DNA of 35,688 nt from a bacterium (GTDB lineage Bacteria > Babelota > Babeliae > Babelales > JABGSX01), in contig JABGSX010000052.1 of assembly GCA_018647505.1 (NCBI GenBank), positions 1 to 35,688 on the forward strand, read 5' to 3'. The notes beneath the pieces were generated by a model that searched no databases, was not told where the DNA came from, and was given only the letters and a program-made list of their open reading frames with translations. This document shows positions 18,438-28,800 of the stretch, one piece after another; position 1 is the stretch's first letter; each line of letters opens with the position of its first letter. The position numbers and the translations under genes are program-made.

Positions 18438-21400
18438 ATGAAGACTATTCTTAATAAAAAGATTTTTTTTCTATTTCTGTCTATTTCATTTTTATTGTCT
18501 AACAATATGAGCGCAAGTTGGCTTTCTGATATTGATCCTTTTGAGAAAAGTCTAAAAAATCAGAAGAGTGAATTTGTTGAAAGGCAAAAAGAAGAAAGGG
18601 TTGAGGCAGAGGCGCGACAAAAAAAAGAGCAACAATATATACTGGAAAAAAAGGCTGAGGAAACTTTGCAACAAAAAGAAAAGCACCAGTATACTTTGGA
18701 GGAAAATGCTGTTCATGTAGAAAATAATACAGGTTCGCCTATTTTTGTTTTAGCTGGTTGGAAGTACGCAGAAAAAGCTATTTTTCTTTCTGAAAAAATA
18801 GAATCGAAAAAAAATGGGGTTGCAGAATTTATTGGTGCGGAGCGGGCAACGTTATTATGGATTTTTTATGTTGATGACAAAAATCAAAAGAGTCAGCTTT
18901 TTAAGCTTCCTTCTTTGAAAAATAAAGGGCTTGAGGTTTATGATGGTTATATTGTTGAAGAAAGTGGAAAAAAAATAGAAGCAGAGCCTATTGTCATTTC
19001 AAAAAGCTTGAATGATTATATTTTTGGTTCTATTAAAAAAGGTGCTAACATTTCTTCTTCAATATCATTGCCAGAGCCTATAGAGCTAGATCCGTTAAAA
19101 AGGCTGTTAGAAAAAGGAAAAAAGTCGAACAATTTTACTGCAATAGAAAGCGTAGATTTAAATAATTATCTTAATGAAAATGATTATAAAAGTATTTCTG
19201 ACAGCCCTATAAAAGATGTTAATCCTCTTTTTAGAAATTGTTCTTTTGGTGGGGTTAAGTTTGGATCGGCAACGTTTAGGACTTGTCTTTTTAAAAAGAA
19301 CTCAAAATTGGATAATGCAATATTGGATGGAGCGAAACTTCCATTAATTAATATTTTTGACGGTTCATCAATGAAGAATGCTTCTTGTAAAAAAACTTAC
19401 TTTTCTTCGTCATGGGAAACAAAATTAAGCTATTTTGAGTCGGCACCAATTTTTTTAAATGTTGATTTTTCAGGAACAGATTTTTCCGGCGCAAAGTTTG
19501 AAAGATTTGGAATTGTTGGTTGCGATGCTACAGATTCTAATTTTGACTCTGCTAGTTTTAATACTGGTGCATTTGAAAAAATAAAGGGACTTAATAAGAT
19601 AAAAAACTTTAACAAGGCAAAGTTTGAAAATGTTACATTTGTTGATATAAATATGAGCGGAATAGATTTTTCAGGAATTAATTTAATAGATTGTAAGTTT
19701 TCTAATGTTACCGGAATTAATGGTTCAAGTTTTGATAATTCGGTTTTAAATAGGACAACTTTAAATGGATATGACTTTTCTAATAAAAACTTTAAAAATT
19801 GTTCATTTATTGAATCCAATTTATCAAATATAAATTTTGATGGGGCAGATTTATCAGGTGCCGATTTTAAAAAGACGAAGTTTTCTAAGGTAAATTTAAA
19901 TAATACTAATTTAAGTAGCGCAAAAAATCTAGAATTAACAACCTTATCTAAGCTTTCTATTAAAGGAGCAAATTTATCGGGCATAAATTTTGAAGGAATA
20001 GATTTTTCAGGAAAAGATCTGAGTGGTTGCAACTTTTCTGGATGCAATTTATCTAAAGCAAAGTTTGATAAAGCAAATCTTAATAATTCAAAATTTAATG
20101 GTGCAAATCTTTCTGGTGCATCATTTAGTGGTTCTTACATTCAAGGTGCAGATTTTACTGGTATAAAAAATTATAATAATTCAACATTTTTATCTTCAAA
20201 TGCGAATGATGAAACTAAATGGGTAGATGGCAAAAATATAAAATTTAATACCGCTTCAGTTTATGGTATTTCAATTGAAGGGAGAGATGGGTTTATTTTA
20301 GTTAATATGAGACCTGTTTCTTCTATAAGTTGTTGGGGCATATGGAAGAAAAAAGCCCAGGCTTCTTTAGTTTTAAGAAATATAGAAGCTGGTGGTGGCA
20401 TGGGAGAATGTAAGTTTATAGATTCTCGTGGGGCCGACTATTTATGGATTATAGAAAATGATGGAGCAAGTGGAGGCTCTGTATTTTCTATGCCAAAGGC
20501 AGGAGATTGTCTTTGTGCTTTCAGTGATGAAAACAGCTTATTAGATACCTATTTACAGAGTATGACATTTGGGGCAATTTATAAAAAAATAAATATAAAA
20601 TGGACTGGAAGTCTTGACCAAATAGCAAAGCAAAATAAGGTTCCATGGCTTGATGTTGCAAAATTAAACAATTTGGGTGCAATATTAATAACTTTAGGTT
20701 CTGTTAAAAATACATCAGGAAAAGTTGTTAATATTATTCCTAGTACAATTGTTCAAATTCCTTACAATCCGCTTAACTTGTCTTTGGGTAAGGTGAATCC
20801 GTTATATGAAAAAAGTATTAACTTAAAAAAATATTCATGGTACTCGGGCCGAAGTGAAGAATCCAAAATTCACTTTGTTCAGGCTAATAAAAAAATAAAC
20901 GGAGTGAGCTTTGAAAAAGCAAATATTTCCAAATATTTTAATGGAAAATTATTTAAAGGCTTTTTTCCTGGTACTGAATTTGATTCTTGCAATTTTGAAC
21001 ATGCTATATTGGACAGACTTGATTTAAGCCAAGTAACCTTTAAAAACTGTAATCTTAAACATGCTTCTTTTAAGCAATCAAATCTTTCTATGGCCGTTTT
21101 TTCTGAATGCAAAGGTGAAGATGTTGATTTTTCTATTGCAAATCTAGAAGGGGCAACGTTTAATACAAAGACTTATTCTAGTGGATATTTTTACAATTCC
21201 AATTTTAATAAAACAAACCTCAAGGACGTTGTTTTTGGCGGAACCTTTGGAGGCCTAAAAAATCTAAAAGATTCTATAAACTATAAAACAATTAAATTTG
21301 CGAAAACCTGTAGTTTATTTGGAGATTTTAGTGGTTTGAATCTTTCTGGAATGAATTTTTCTGGTGTTGGCTTTGGTGGAACAACAAATTTCAAAGGTGC

Positions 21401-24173
21401 AAACTTACAAAAAGCCAACTTTTCAAATTCGGATTTTAGTGGAGTTGATTTTGAAAATGCAAACTTAAATAATTCTATTTTTGACAATCCCCAAGTTAGT
21501 TATGGTAAAAAAGGATGCCCGTCATTTAAAGGGGCACAATTGAGAAACGTAAAAATTACTCCACTATTTAATTTTTCAATTAGAATAGGGCCGATTAACT
21601 TTTCTGGCGCTGATTTGCGTGGTGCTGATATGACAGCTTTAAAAGAAAATGATAATCCATTTTGGCAGCTTGTAAAAATTAGTCATTATAAGGATTATAA
21701 ACCGGTTTATAATTTTTCAACAATAAAAGGAGCGTGTGTAGACAAAAACACAAAATGGATTGATGGAAGGTCTGCAGCTAAACATAAAAAATCTATTGCA
21801 AGTTATGGTATGTGTTTTGACCAATGGCCTTGCCCTAATTTTTTAAATATGACAACACGCAAAACCATTACGGGAAATAATTTTTCGAATATGAAAATAT
21901 CAAAACTTCTTTCTGGAAAAAATATAAAAACAAATATTTTTACTAATTGTGTGTTCGATTATTGTGATATGTCAGAGCTGAATCTTTCTAGCAAGACTTT
22001 CAAGAATTGTTCTTTTATTGGAACAATTCTGAAAAATGTAGATTTTAAAAATTCATCTTGTATAAATACAAAATTTGATAAATCTATAGTTTATGAGGCA
22101 GATTTTTCTGGTGCAAATCTCTCTGGAGCATTGTTTAATTCAGCAGACCTAAAGGGGGTCAAGAATATAAATAAAGCAAAAAATATATCGTCTGTTTTTG
22201 ATTTTGATAACGCTGATTTAAGCGGGATTGACTTGTCTGGTATTTCTTGGAAGCAAAGAAAGACAAATAAAAAGAGAACATCCATTAAGCATGTTGTTGA
22301 CGCAAAGCAAGAAGAAAAGTTTTCAGCCTTAGCCAAATTTAATTCTAGCTCTTATGACTCAATTGGCGAAGGTGCCTTTGGTGGATATAAGCTAAAAATG
22401 AAACAAGAAACTGTTGTTAGTTCAGACTATATAAAAACAGGACCTTCATTTGTTGGAGCTAAAATGGCTGGTGTAAATCTTAAGAATTCTTCATTGAAAG
22501 AGTCATGGTTTAGCGGTGCGGATCTTACAGGAGCAATTTTAAACAATGCAGATGTTCAAGGCTCTTTATTTGCTAATGCAGTACTTGTAAAAGCTGATTT
22601 ACGAGGAGCCAACTTAAAAGACGCTCGATATTTTGGCAGTAAATGTTCAAGTTCAGACCTTAAAGCTGCAGTTACAGACTTAACGATGGGGAACAATTCA
22701 GAAAAAATAAGCAATAAACTATTAAAAGATGCTGTTTTGGATAGCAATACAACATGGTTGGGTGGATATAAAGTAGCAAAAGAAACGATAAGCGTTAATG
22801 CGGGGACTCTTTTTGTGCCTTTTTATTGGTGGGCAGACTCTTTGTTTGAAGGTTCTTTGAATATATTAAAAAATCCAAAAATAATTTTAAGACACATAAA
22901 TAAAAATAATATGTATTTTCTAATAAATGATAACTATCATTCTTTGTCAAAAAAGACCTCTGAGCATTCAAGTGGAAATAAATTCTTTAGTTCTGTATAT
23001 AAAAGATTAGGGAAGAATAAAACAATAAGAGAGGTAGATTTTTTCTTTGTGGATTCAGGCGTTAACTTAGGAATTAAAAGTAGTTACGGATATTTTTTTG
23101 GTTCTATTGGTGACTATAATATTAATCCTAATGCAGCAAAAAATGCAAAAAAGCTTGAAAATGAAAACGACGTAAAGGTTTTAATTGATATTTCCAGCAG
23201 CGATAGTTCAATAAATAATTCAAATAAGCCTATTGATGTATGGAAAAATACTAATCTAAATGCCTCAGGAAAATTAGTAAAAAATTATGTATCCATATAT
23301 AAAATGAGCGAGAAAGAGTTAATTTTTAAAATAGACGATAGATTTTACTTAAAAGGTTCGGCTGTAAGCCGTTTATCATCAATCGATAAGTTTGATGAGT
23401 ATTTAAAAAACTCCACAAACGGGTCGTTTGTTAAGAATCTTCCTATTATAAAAAAAGTAACCATATATAAAGCCCATGTTAATGGAATCCATTATTACCA
23501 GTGGAAAATAGATCTTAAAAAGTCTTTTGTAAATTCACAAGGGGTTAAAGCAAGCACTTTATATTATATATGGAGCGGTATTATTAGTAATAGATATTAC
23601 TATTTTGGTTCAAAAACTTTAGAAATTTGCAAAATTCCTGGAATTTCTGTTTTAAGCGCAGACAGTGAAGGTTCAATGTTGGCAGAAATTAATGGGAAAA
23701 AAAATTATCTTACAGGTCTTCCGCTTGAAGTCTCTGCAATTAAAAGCATTTTGAAAAAAAATGGATTTAAGGTTGGTGTAAATACCATTAAGAAAGATCC
23801 AAAATATTCTAAGCTTGTTAAAAATTGGCTAAAAGACTCCTGGTTAAAAATGAATATCCCAAAAGAAGTTCAGAATAAAATACATTTAAGTCTAGGAAAA
23901 GAGTGGAAGGCAATGGGTATTGAGCTTTTACTAGGTTCATTTAAAAATCTTGCAGACTTGCCAAAAAACTTGGTGGAGAATACTTTTGGAATTGGGCATA
24001 GTCATCATCATAATCATATAAAAGAAAATACTTCTGTGATGAGTAGTTTATTATCTGTGGATTTAAAATTTTCTGGCGAAGACGTTTATTTAAAGATATC
24101 AATAGGGCTTACAGATAAAACAACAGTTTCTTATGTTTCGAAAGACCCAATTTTTACTTTTAAAAAAGGATAA
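18438..24173 (+). CDS. Giant secreted pentapeptide-repeat protein (1911 aa), array member 1 (type A)
   Basis: Signal peptide MKTILNKKIFFLFLSISFLLSNNMSA; several blocks of A(N/D)(L/F)xx repeats; internal copy of the shared module; C-terminal non-repeat domain with HSHHHNH. Confidence 0.9.
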   Translation: MKTILNKKIFFLFLSISFLLSNNMSASWLSDIDPFEKSLKNQKSEFVERQKEERVEAEARQKKEQQYILEKKAEETLQQKEKHQYTLEENAVHVENNTGSPIFVLAGWKYAEKAIFLSEKIESKKNGVAEFIGAERATLLWIFYVDDKNQKSQLFKLPSLKNKGLEVYDGYIVEESGKKIEAEPIVISKSLNDYIFGSIKKGANISSSISLPEPIELDPLKRLLEKGKKSNNFTAIESVDLNNYLNENDYKSISDSPIKDVNPLFRNCSFGGVKFGSATFRTCLFKKNSKLDNAILDGAKLPLINIFDGSSMKNASCKKTYFSSSWETKLSYFESAPIFLNVDFSGTDFSGAKFERFGIVGCDATDSNFDSASFNTGAFEKIKGLNKIKNFNKAKFENVTFVDINMSGIDFSGINLIDCKFSNVTGINGSSFDNSVLNRTTLNGYDFSNKNFKNCSFIESNLSNINFDGADLSGADFKKTKFSKVNLNNTNLSSAKNLELTTLSKLSIKGANLSGINFEGIDFSGKDLSGCNFSGCNLSKAKFDKANLNNSKFNGANLSGASFSGSYIQGADFTGIKNYNNSTFLSSNANDETKWVDGKNIKFNTASVYGISIEGRDGFILVNMRPVSSISCWGIWKKKAQASLVLRNIEAGGGMGECKFIDSRGADYLWIIENDGASGGSVFSMPKAGDCLCAFSDENSLLDTYLQSMTFGAIYKKINIKWTGSLDQIAKQNKVPWLDVAKLNNLGAILITLGSVKNTSGKVVNIIPSTIVQIPYNPLNLSLGKVNPLYEKSINLKKYSWYSGRSEESKIHFVQANKKINGVSFEKANISKYFNGKLFKGFFPGTEFDSCNFEHAILDRLDLSQVTFKNCNLKHASFKQSNLSMAVFSECKGEDVDFSIANLEGATFNTKTYSSGYFYNSNFNKTNLKDVVFGGTFGGLKNLKDSINYKTIKFAKTCSLFGDFSGLNLSGMNFSGVGFGGTTNFKGANLQKANFSNSDFSGVDFENANLNNSIFDNPQVSYGKKGCPSFKGAQLRNVKITPLFNFSIRIGPINFSGADLRGADMTALKENDNPFWQLVKISHYKDYKPVYNFSTIKGACVDKNTKWIDGRSAAKHKKSIASYGMCFDQWPCPNFLNMTTRKTITGNNFSNMKISKLLSGKNIKTNIFTNCVFDYCDMSELNLSSKTFKNCSFIGTILKNVDFKNSSCINTKFDKSIVYEADFSGANLSGALFNSADLKGVKNINKAKNISSVFDFDNADLSGIDLSGISWKQRKTNKKRTSIKHVVDAKQEEKFSALAKFNSSSYDSIGEGAFGGYKLKMKQETVVSSDYIKTGPSFVGAKMAGVNLKNSSLKESWFSGADLTGAILNNADVQGSLFANAVLVKADLRGANLKDARYFGSKCSSSDLKAAVTDLTMGNNSEKISNKLLKDAVLDSNTTWLGGYKVAKETISVNAGTLFVPFYWWADSLFEGSLNILKNPKIILRHINKNNMYFLINDNYHSLSKKTSEHSSGNKFFSSVYKRLGKNKTIREVDFFFVDSGVNLGIKSSYGYFFGSIGDYNINPNAAKNAKKLENENDVKVLIDISSSDSSINNSNKPIDVWKNTNLNASGKLVKNYVSIYKMSEKELIFKIDDRFYLKGSAVSRLSSIDKFDEYLKNSTNGSFVKNLPIIKKVTIYKAHVNGIHYYQWKIDLKKSFVNSQGVKASTLYYIWSGIISNRYYYFGSKTLEICKIPGISVLSADSEGSMLAEINGKKNYLTGLPLEVSAIKSILKKNGFKVGVNTIKKDPKYSKLVKNWLKDSWLKMNIPKEVQNKIHLSLGKEWKAMGIELLLGSFKNLADLPKNLVENTFGIGHSHHHNHIKENTSVMSSLLSVDLKFSGEDVYLKISIGLTDKTTVSYVSKDPIFTFKKG
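20286..20612 (+). other. Internal copy of shared FILINND/SGGS module in the 1911-aa protein
   Basis: DGFILVNMRPVSSISCWGIWKKKAQASLVLRNIEAGGGMGECKFIDSRGADYLWIIENDGASGGSVFSMPKAGDCLCAFSDENSLLDTYLQSMTFGAIYKKINIKWTG aligns to the N-terminus of the other array members. Confidence 0.85.
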
Positions 24174-24176
24174 AAT

Positions 24177-25778
24177 ATGAAGTTTAGGACAATTTTATTG
24201 GTATCAATTTTATTTGGTTTCTTTTTCTCATCAAGGGCAGATTTTATTTTAATTAATAATGACCCCATGATGCCTGTAGGCGTATGGGGTGTTTGGAAAG
24301 AAAAGGCTCGGGTGATTTTGCTAAAAAAGAATATAGAGTCTGGTGGTGGAATGGCTTTGGTAAATTTTGCTAAAAATAAGCCTGATTATATTTGGATTGT
24401 GCAGAACTTTGGTCTAAGTGGTGGATCTATTTTTAAGTTAACAAAAAACTTGGACTGCTTTTTTATATATCAATCTTCTGATTGTTTTATGGATTGTTAT
24501 CTTGAAAGTGCTTCTTTTGGGGCCATTATAAAATTTGAAAATTCTTCTTTTTGTTCAAGTCAGGATAGCCTTTTAAATAAGAATATTTCTGCATTGGCAA
24601 AAAGAGTTCGGGATTCATTTGCAACAGAAGGCCTTGAGTTTGAAATTCCCTGTTCTCCCGTTGGAAATAGTTGCTATAACGCTGATATTAATGATGGAAA
24701 GTATAAGTTTCCATTTACTTCTAAGACTTCTTTAAGCTTGTTATCACTTTTTACAAAAGGTGGATTTATTGTAGGTAAAGACTATTCGAATAAAGATATA
24801 AGCGGATATTTCTTATCAAATGGGTTGAGTCCAGAAATTCCTTCTAATTCTTATTTTGTAAAATGCAACTTTAACAATGCTAACTTTAATGGGATTGACT
24901 TGAGAAATAGTATTTTTATAGATTGCTCTTTTAAAGAGGCTTTGTTTAAAGAAGTAAGTTTAGACTATTCTTCTTTTTCAAGTTCAACAAATTCAGGTCA
25001 ACCTATATCTTTTGTAGGGGCAGACTTCACAAGTTCTAGTTTTGTTGGAACAGTTATTAGAAATTCAGATCTATCAAATGCAAACTTCAAAAATTGCGTC
25101 TTAAATAAAACAACAATTAACAATTCAAAACTCAAAGGGAATGTTTTTGAAGGTTCCCAGTTATTAAATATGAAGTTAAAAGGTAATTTTGATTCTTCTA
25201 GTCTTATTGGTGCTAATATAACGAATGTTAATTTTGCAGGATCAAGTTTTAAAGAAGCTAATTTAAGCAAATCGGTTATTAAAAAGTCTAAATTTAACGG
25301 TTTAAATTTAGAAAAAGCAAATTTAAGCGGGGCAGTAATTAAAAATACGACGTTTTCTGGTTGTTATCTATTAAAGGCTAATCTTAATGATTCAGACTTA
25401 CGTGGAATAAATTTTGTAAAATCTAATCTTACAAATGCAAACCTAAAAAAAGCGCTATTACAGAAAGCTGATCTTACTGGTGCAAAAATAAGTGGCGCAA
25501 GTTGGAATGGGGCAAATCTTACCGGAACAAAAATGAACAGGACGGATAAAGCTGAAATTGTTTATGGGGGAAGTAAATCGGATAAAAATCAGATAGCAAT
25601 AGATACCGATAAAAGAGAAGCGATGAATTTATGGGGTATAATTCTACGTGAAAGACAACAGGCTTTTGAAAGTCTTGAGAACTTCGGTCGTAATCCTAGC
25701 CCAAATATAAGTGGTTACGGTTATAATAGCGGGTACGGAAATAATCCTTATTCAAGAGATTTACACATAGATTATTAG
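24177..25778 (+). CDS. Secreted pentapeptide-repeat protein (533 aa), array member 2 (type B)
   Basis: Signal peptide MKFRTILLVSILFGFFFSSRA|D; module FILINNDPMMPVGVWGVWKEKARVILLKKNIESGGGM; pentapeptides; Gly/Tyr/Asn-rich tail. Start 3 bp after previous stop with SD inside the previous ORF. Confidence 0.9.
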   Translation: MKFRTILLVSILFGFFFSSRADFILINNDPMMPVGVWGVWKEKARVILLKKNIESGGGMALVNFAKNKPDYIWIVQNFGLSGGSIFKLTKNLDCFFIYQSSDCFMDCYLESASFGAIIKFENSSFCSSQDSLLNKNISALAKRVRDSFATEGLEFEIPCSPVGNSCYNADINDGKYKFPFTSKTSLSLLSLFTKGGFIVGKDYSNKDISGYFLSNGLSPEIPSNSYFVKCNFNNANFNGIDLRNSIFIDCSFKEALFKEVSLDYSSFSSSTNSGQPISFVGADFTSSSFVGTVIRNSDLSNANFKNCVLNKTTINNSKLKGNVFEGSQLLNMKLKGNFDSSSLIGANITNVNFAGSSFKEANLSKSVIKKSKFNGLNLEKANLSGAVIKNTTFSGCYLLKANLNDSDLRGINFVKSNLTNANLKKALLQKADLTGAKISGASWNGANLTGTKMNRTDKAEIVYGGSKSDKNQIAIDTDKREAMNLWGIILRERQQAFESLENFGRNPSPNISGYGYNSGYGNNPYSRDLHIDY

Positions 25779-25815
25779 TGTAACATAAAATATATGATAT
25801 AAAAAAGGAGCAGAT

Positions 25816-28800
25816 ATGAATAGCGGTGTGAAATTTAGGATCATTTTATCGATATCAATTTTATTTGGTTTCTTTTGCTCATCAAGGGCGGATTTTATTT
25901 TGATCAATAATGATTCTATGAAGCCAATAAGCATTTGGGGGGTCTGGAAAAAGAAGGCTCAGGCAGTATTGCTAAATAAAGAAATTTCGCCTGGGATGGG
26001 CATGGCCTCTATTTCTACTTTAATGGCAAAGGGCGCAACTCACATCTGGGTTATTCAAAATTGTGGTTTAAGTGGTGGTTCTATATTTTTAATGCCGAAA
26101 AACAACGACTGCTTGTATGTTTATTCTGATCAGAATTGTAATTTAGATTCATACTTAGATAGCGTTGCGTTTGGAAATTTTTATAAAAAGTTAAATCAGA
26201 AATGGTGTGGCAATGTTAGTAACTTTGCAACAAAAATTCAGGACATGGCTAATGAAGTTAGAATTTCATATGCAAAAAGGGGGGTTGTGTTTAACCTAAA
26301 ATACTCTCCTTTTGATCTCTCTTACCAAAAAATAAACAAAAATTATAGTTCTACCGATCCTGTTTATACTGGTGTGCCAACAGATGAAAATCTTAAAAAT
26401 TTGGTGTCTAACGAGTATGGGCATACTATGTATAATGCTGACTTTAGTAATTATAATGGATCTGTTAAACCTTCAATTGCAAAGTTTGTTAATAATAATG
26501 GTGGAACAATAAGAAAAGCCATCTTTATTCAATGTAAATTTGATTCTTCGGATTTAAAAGGATTAGACCTGGATGATATATTGTTTCAGGATTGTTCTTT
26601 TAAAGGGGCTAATTTGGCAGGAACAAGTCTGAAAAATACAAGTTTTACTATTACAGAAGGATCGTTGAAAAACATTAGTTTTGCTAATTCAAATTTGACT
26701 GGTTCTCAGTTTATTAATTCAGAAATTGAAAAAGGGGACTTTTCAAAATCTAAACTTTTTGGAGCTAATTTTTCTGGTGCAAGCTTGGTAAATTGTAATT
26801 TTAACGGATTGAGTTTTAATAAAGTTGATTTGCGTGGAGCTGCAAGCCTTAAGGGCTCGACTTTTAAAAAATCAATTTTTAGGGGTGCTAAATTTAACGA
26901 TAAAACTAATTTTACTGGGGCAATTTTAGATCAAGCCATCTTTGATCATATAAATTTGTCTGGAATAAAGTTTGAAGATGTTTCTATGATAGGAGCTTCA
27001 TTTAATTTATCAACTTTTGTTCGTAAGGTTAAAGGGGCTCGAGTAAAATTTTTAGGCGTAAAAACTTTTTTAGTGAAAAAAATTAGAACGAGTTTTAAAA
27101 ATGTAATTTTTTCTACTAAAGCAAATAAGAGTGATTTTTCTAAATTAGATTTTAACGGTGCGGCATTTAATAATGTGCAGTTTAATGGGGCAAACCTTAC
27201 AAATACAAAGTTCATTGGATCTATATTTAAAGGGGCTAGCAGTTTTAATGGGTCGATATTAAAAAATACTAACTTTAAAGGCTCATTTCTAAATGGCGTT
27301 GACCTTAGAGGCATTGCTGGTAAAAAAATTGATACAGCAATTTTAAATAGCGTTGATTTGAGCCATGCAAAAATAGCTGGTATTTCTTTTGACGGGAATA
27401 AGAATCTAAGCTACACAAATTTTTCCAAAAATGATCTTACCGGATGTAGCTTTAAAAATACAGTATTGATAGATTCAAATTTTGGCCAACAAAAAAAACT
27501 ATCCTGTAATTTTTCTGGATCAAATTGTAGTATGGCGAATTTTTCAGATTCTAATTTAATGTCGTGTTATTTTACAGCTGCAAATTGTAGCAATGCAAAT
27601 TTCTCAAAATCTACTTTAGCATCATGCAATTTTACAGCTTTAGGGCCAACTACTGCTAAATTAACAAGCGCAAATTTATCTTCTACAAAAATAAAAAATA
27701 CAAATTTTTCGAGCGCAGATTGTAGCAGTGCAAATTTTGGTTCATCGAATATTGATACGTGTCTTTTTAAGGATAATTCTAAGTTAACAAGCGCTAATTT
27801 ATCGTCCGCTACAATAAAGAATACGAATTTTACAGGTGCAAAATGTAGTATGGCGAATTTTTCAAAATCAACATTAACATCTTGTTTGTTTACTATTTCT
27901 AATTTAATAAAGGCTAAATATTCTCATTCTATATTAGATAAAAATAATTTTGTTGGTGCAAATTGCAACAATGCTGATTTTTCAAATTCAACATTAACAT
28001 CATGTAACTTTACTGCTTGGGGACCAACTACTGCTAAATTAACAAGCGCAAATTTATCTTCTACAAAAATAAAAAATACAAATTTTTCGAGCGCAGATTG
28101 CAGCAGTGCAAATTTTGGTTCATCGAATATTGATACGTGTCTTTTTAAGGATAATTCTAAGTTAACAAGCGCTAATTTATCGTCCGCGACAATAAAAAAT
28201 ACAAATTTTACAGGTGCAAGTTGCAGTATGGCGAATTTTGGTGCATCGAATATTAAAGCATGCAATTTTACATCCTCAACATTAAAAAAGGCTTATTTTG
28301 GTGATTCAAAAATACAATCGACAAAATTTGTCTCAGCAAATTGTATTGGGGCAAATTTTGTACATATAAACAGGACAGAAGGAACTAATGGTTATGATGC
28401 TGCGGATTGTAACTTTAATGATGCAACTTTGGTAAATGCTAAGTTTAATGCGTCCTCATTGATAGGGTCAACTTTTGCTGGTGCTAATTGTACGATTGCG
28501 GATTTTTCATATTCTTGTATTTGTGCGGCACCAGAAACCTGTGGAAGTAGTTTTTCTGGAGCAACATTGAGATCTGCAAAATTTGTGGGGGCTACCGCTA
28601 AACATACAGACTTTACGGAAGTGACAGGTCAGTATGCAAATTTTTCAAAATCTAATTGCTCGCACTCTATTTTTGATTATGCAAATTTTGGTTCAACATC
28701 TGCTGGTCATGATCAGGCTGACTTTAGTAATGCGACATTAATTGGAGCGAGTTTTTCTGCATCTATAATAGACTATGTTTCTTTTAGTTCTTCAAATCTT

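Noticed and set aside
19430-20047. Long minus-strand ORFs inside pentapeptide genes (e.g. 19430-20047, 26946-27314, 27924-28265, 30219-30878)
   Set aside because: Their proteins (repeated KFAPLKS/EKSIPSKF-like pentads) are the antisense reading of the regular pentapeptide codons; no SD signals or independent features.
27579-28334. Transposon or insertion sequence explaining the long direct repeat
   Set aside because: Both copies remain in frame within one pentapeptide ORF, with no inverted ends or transposase.
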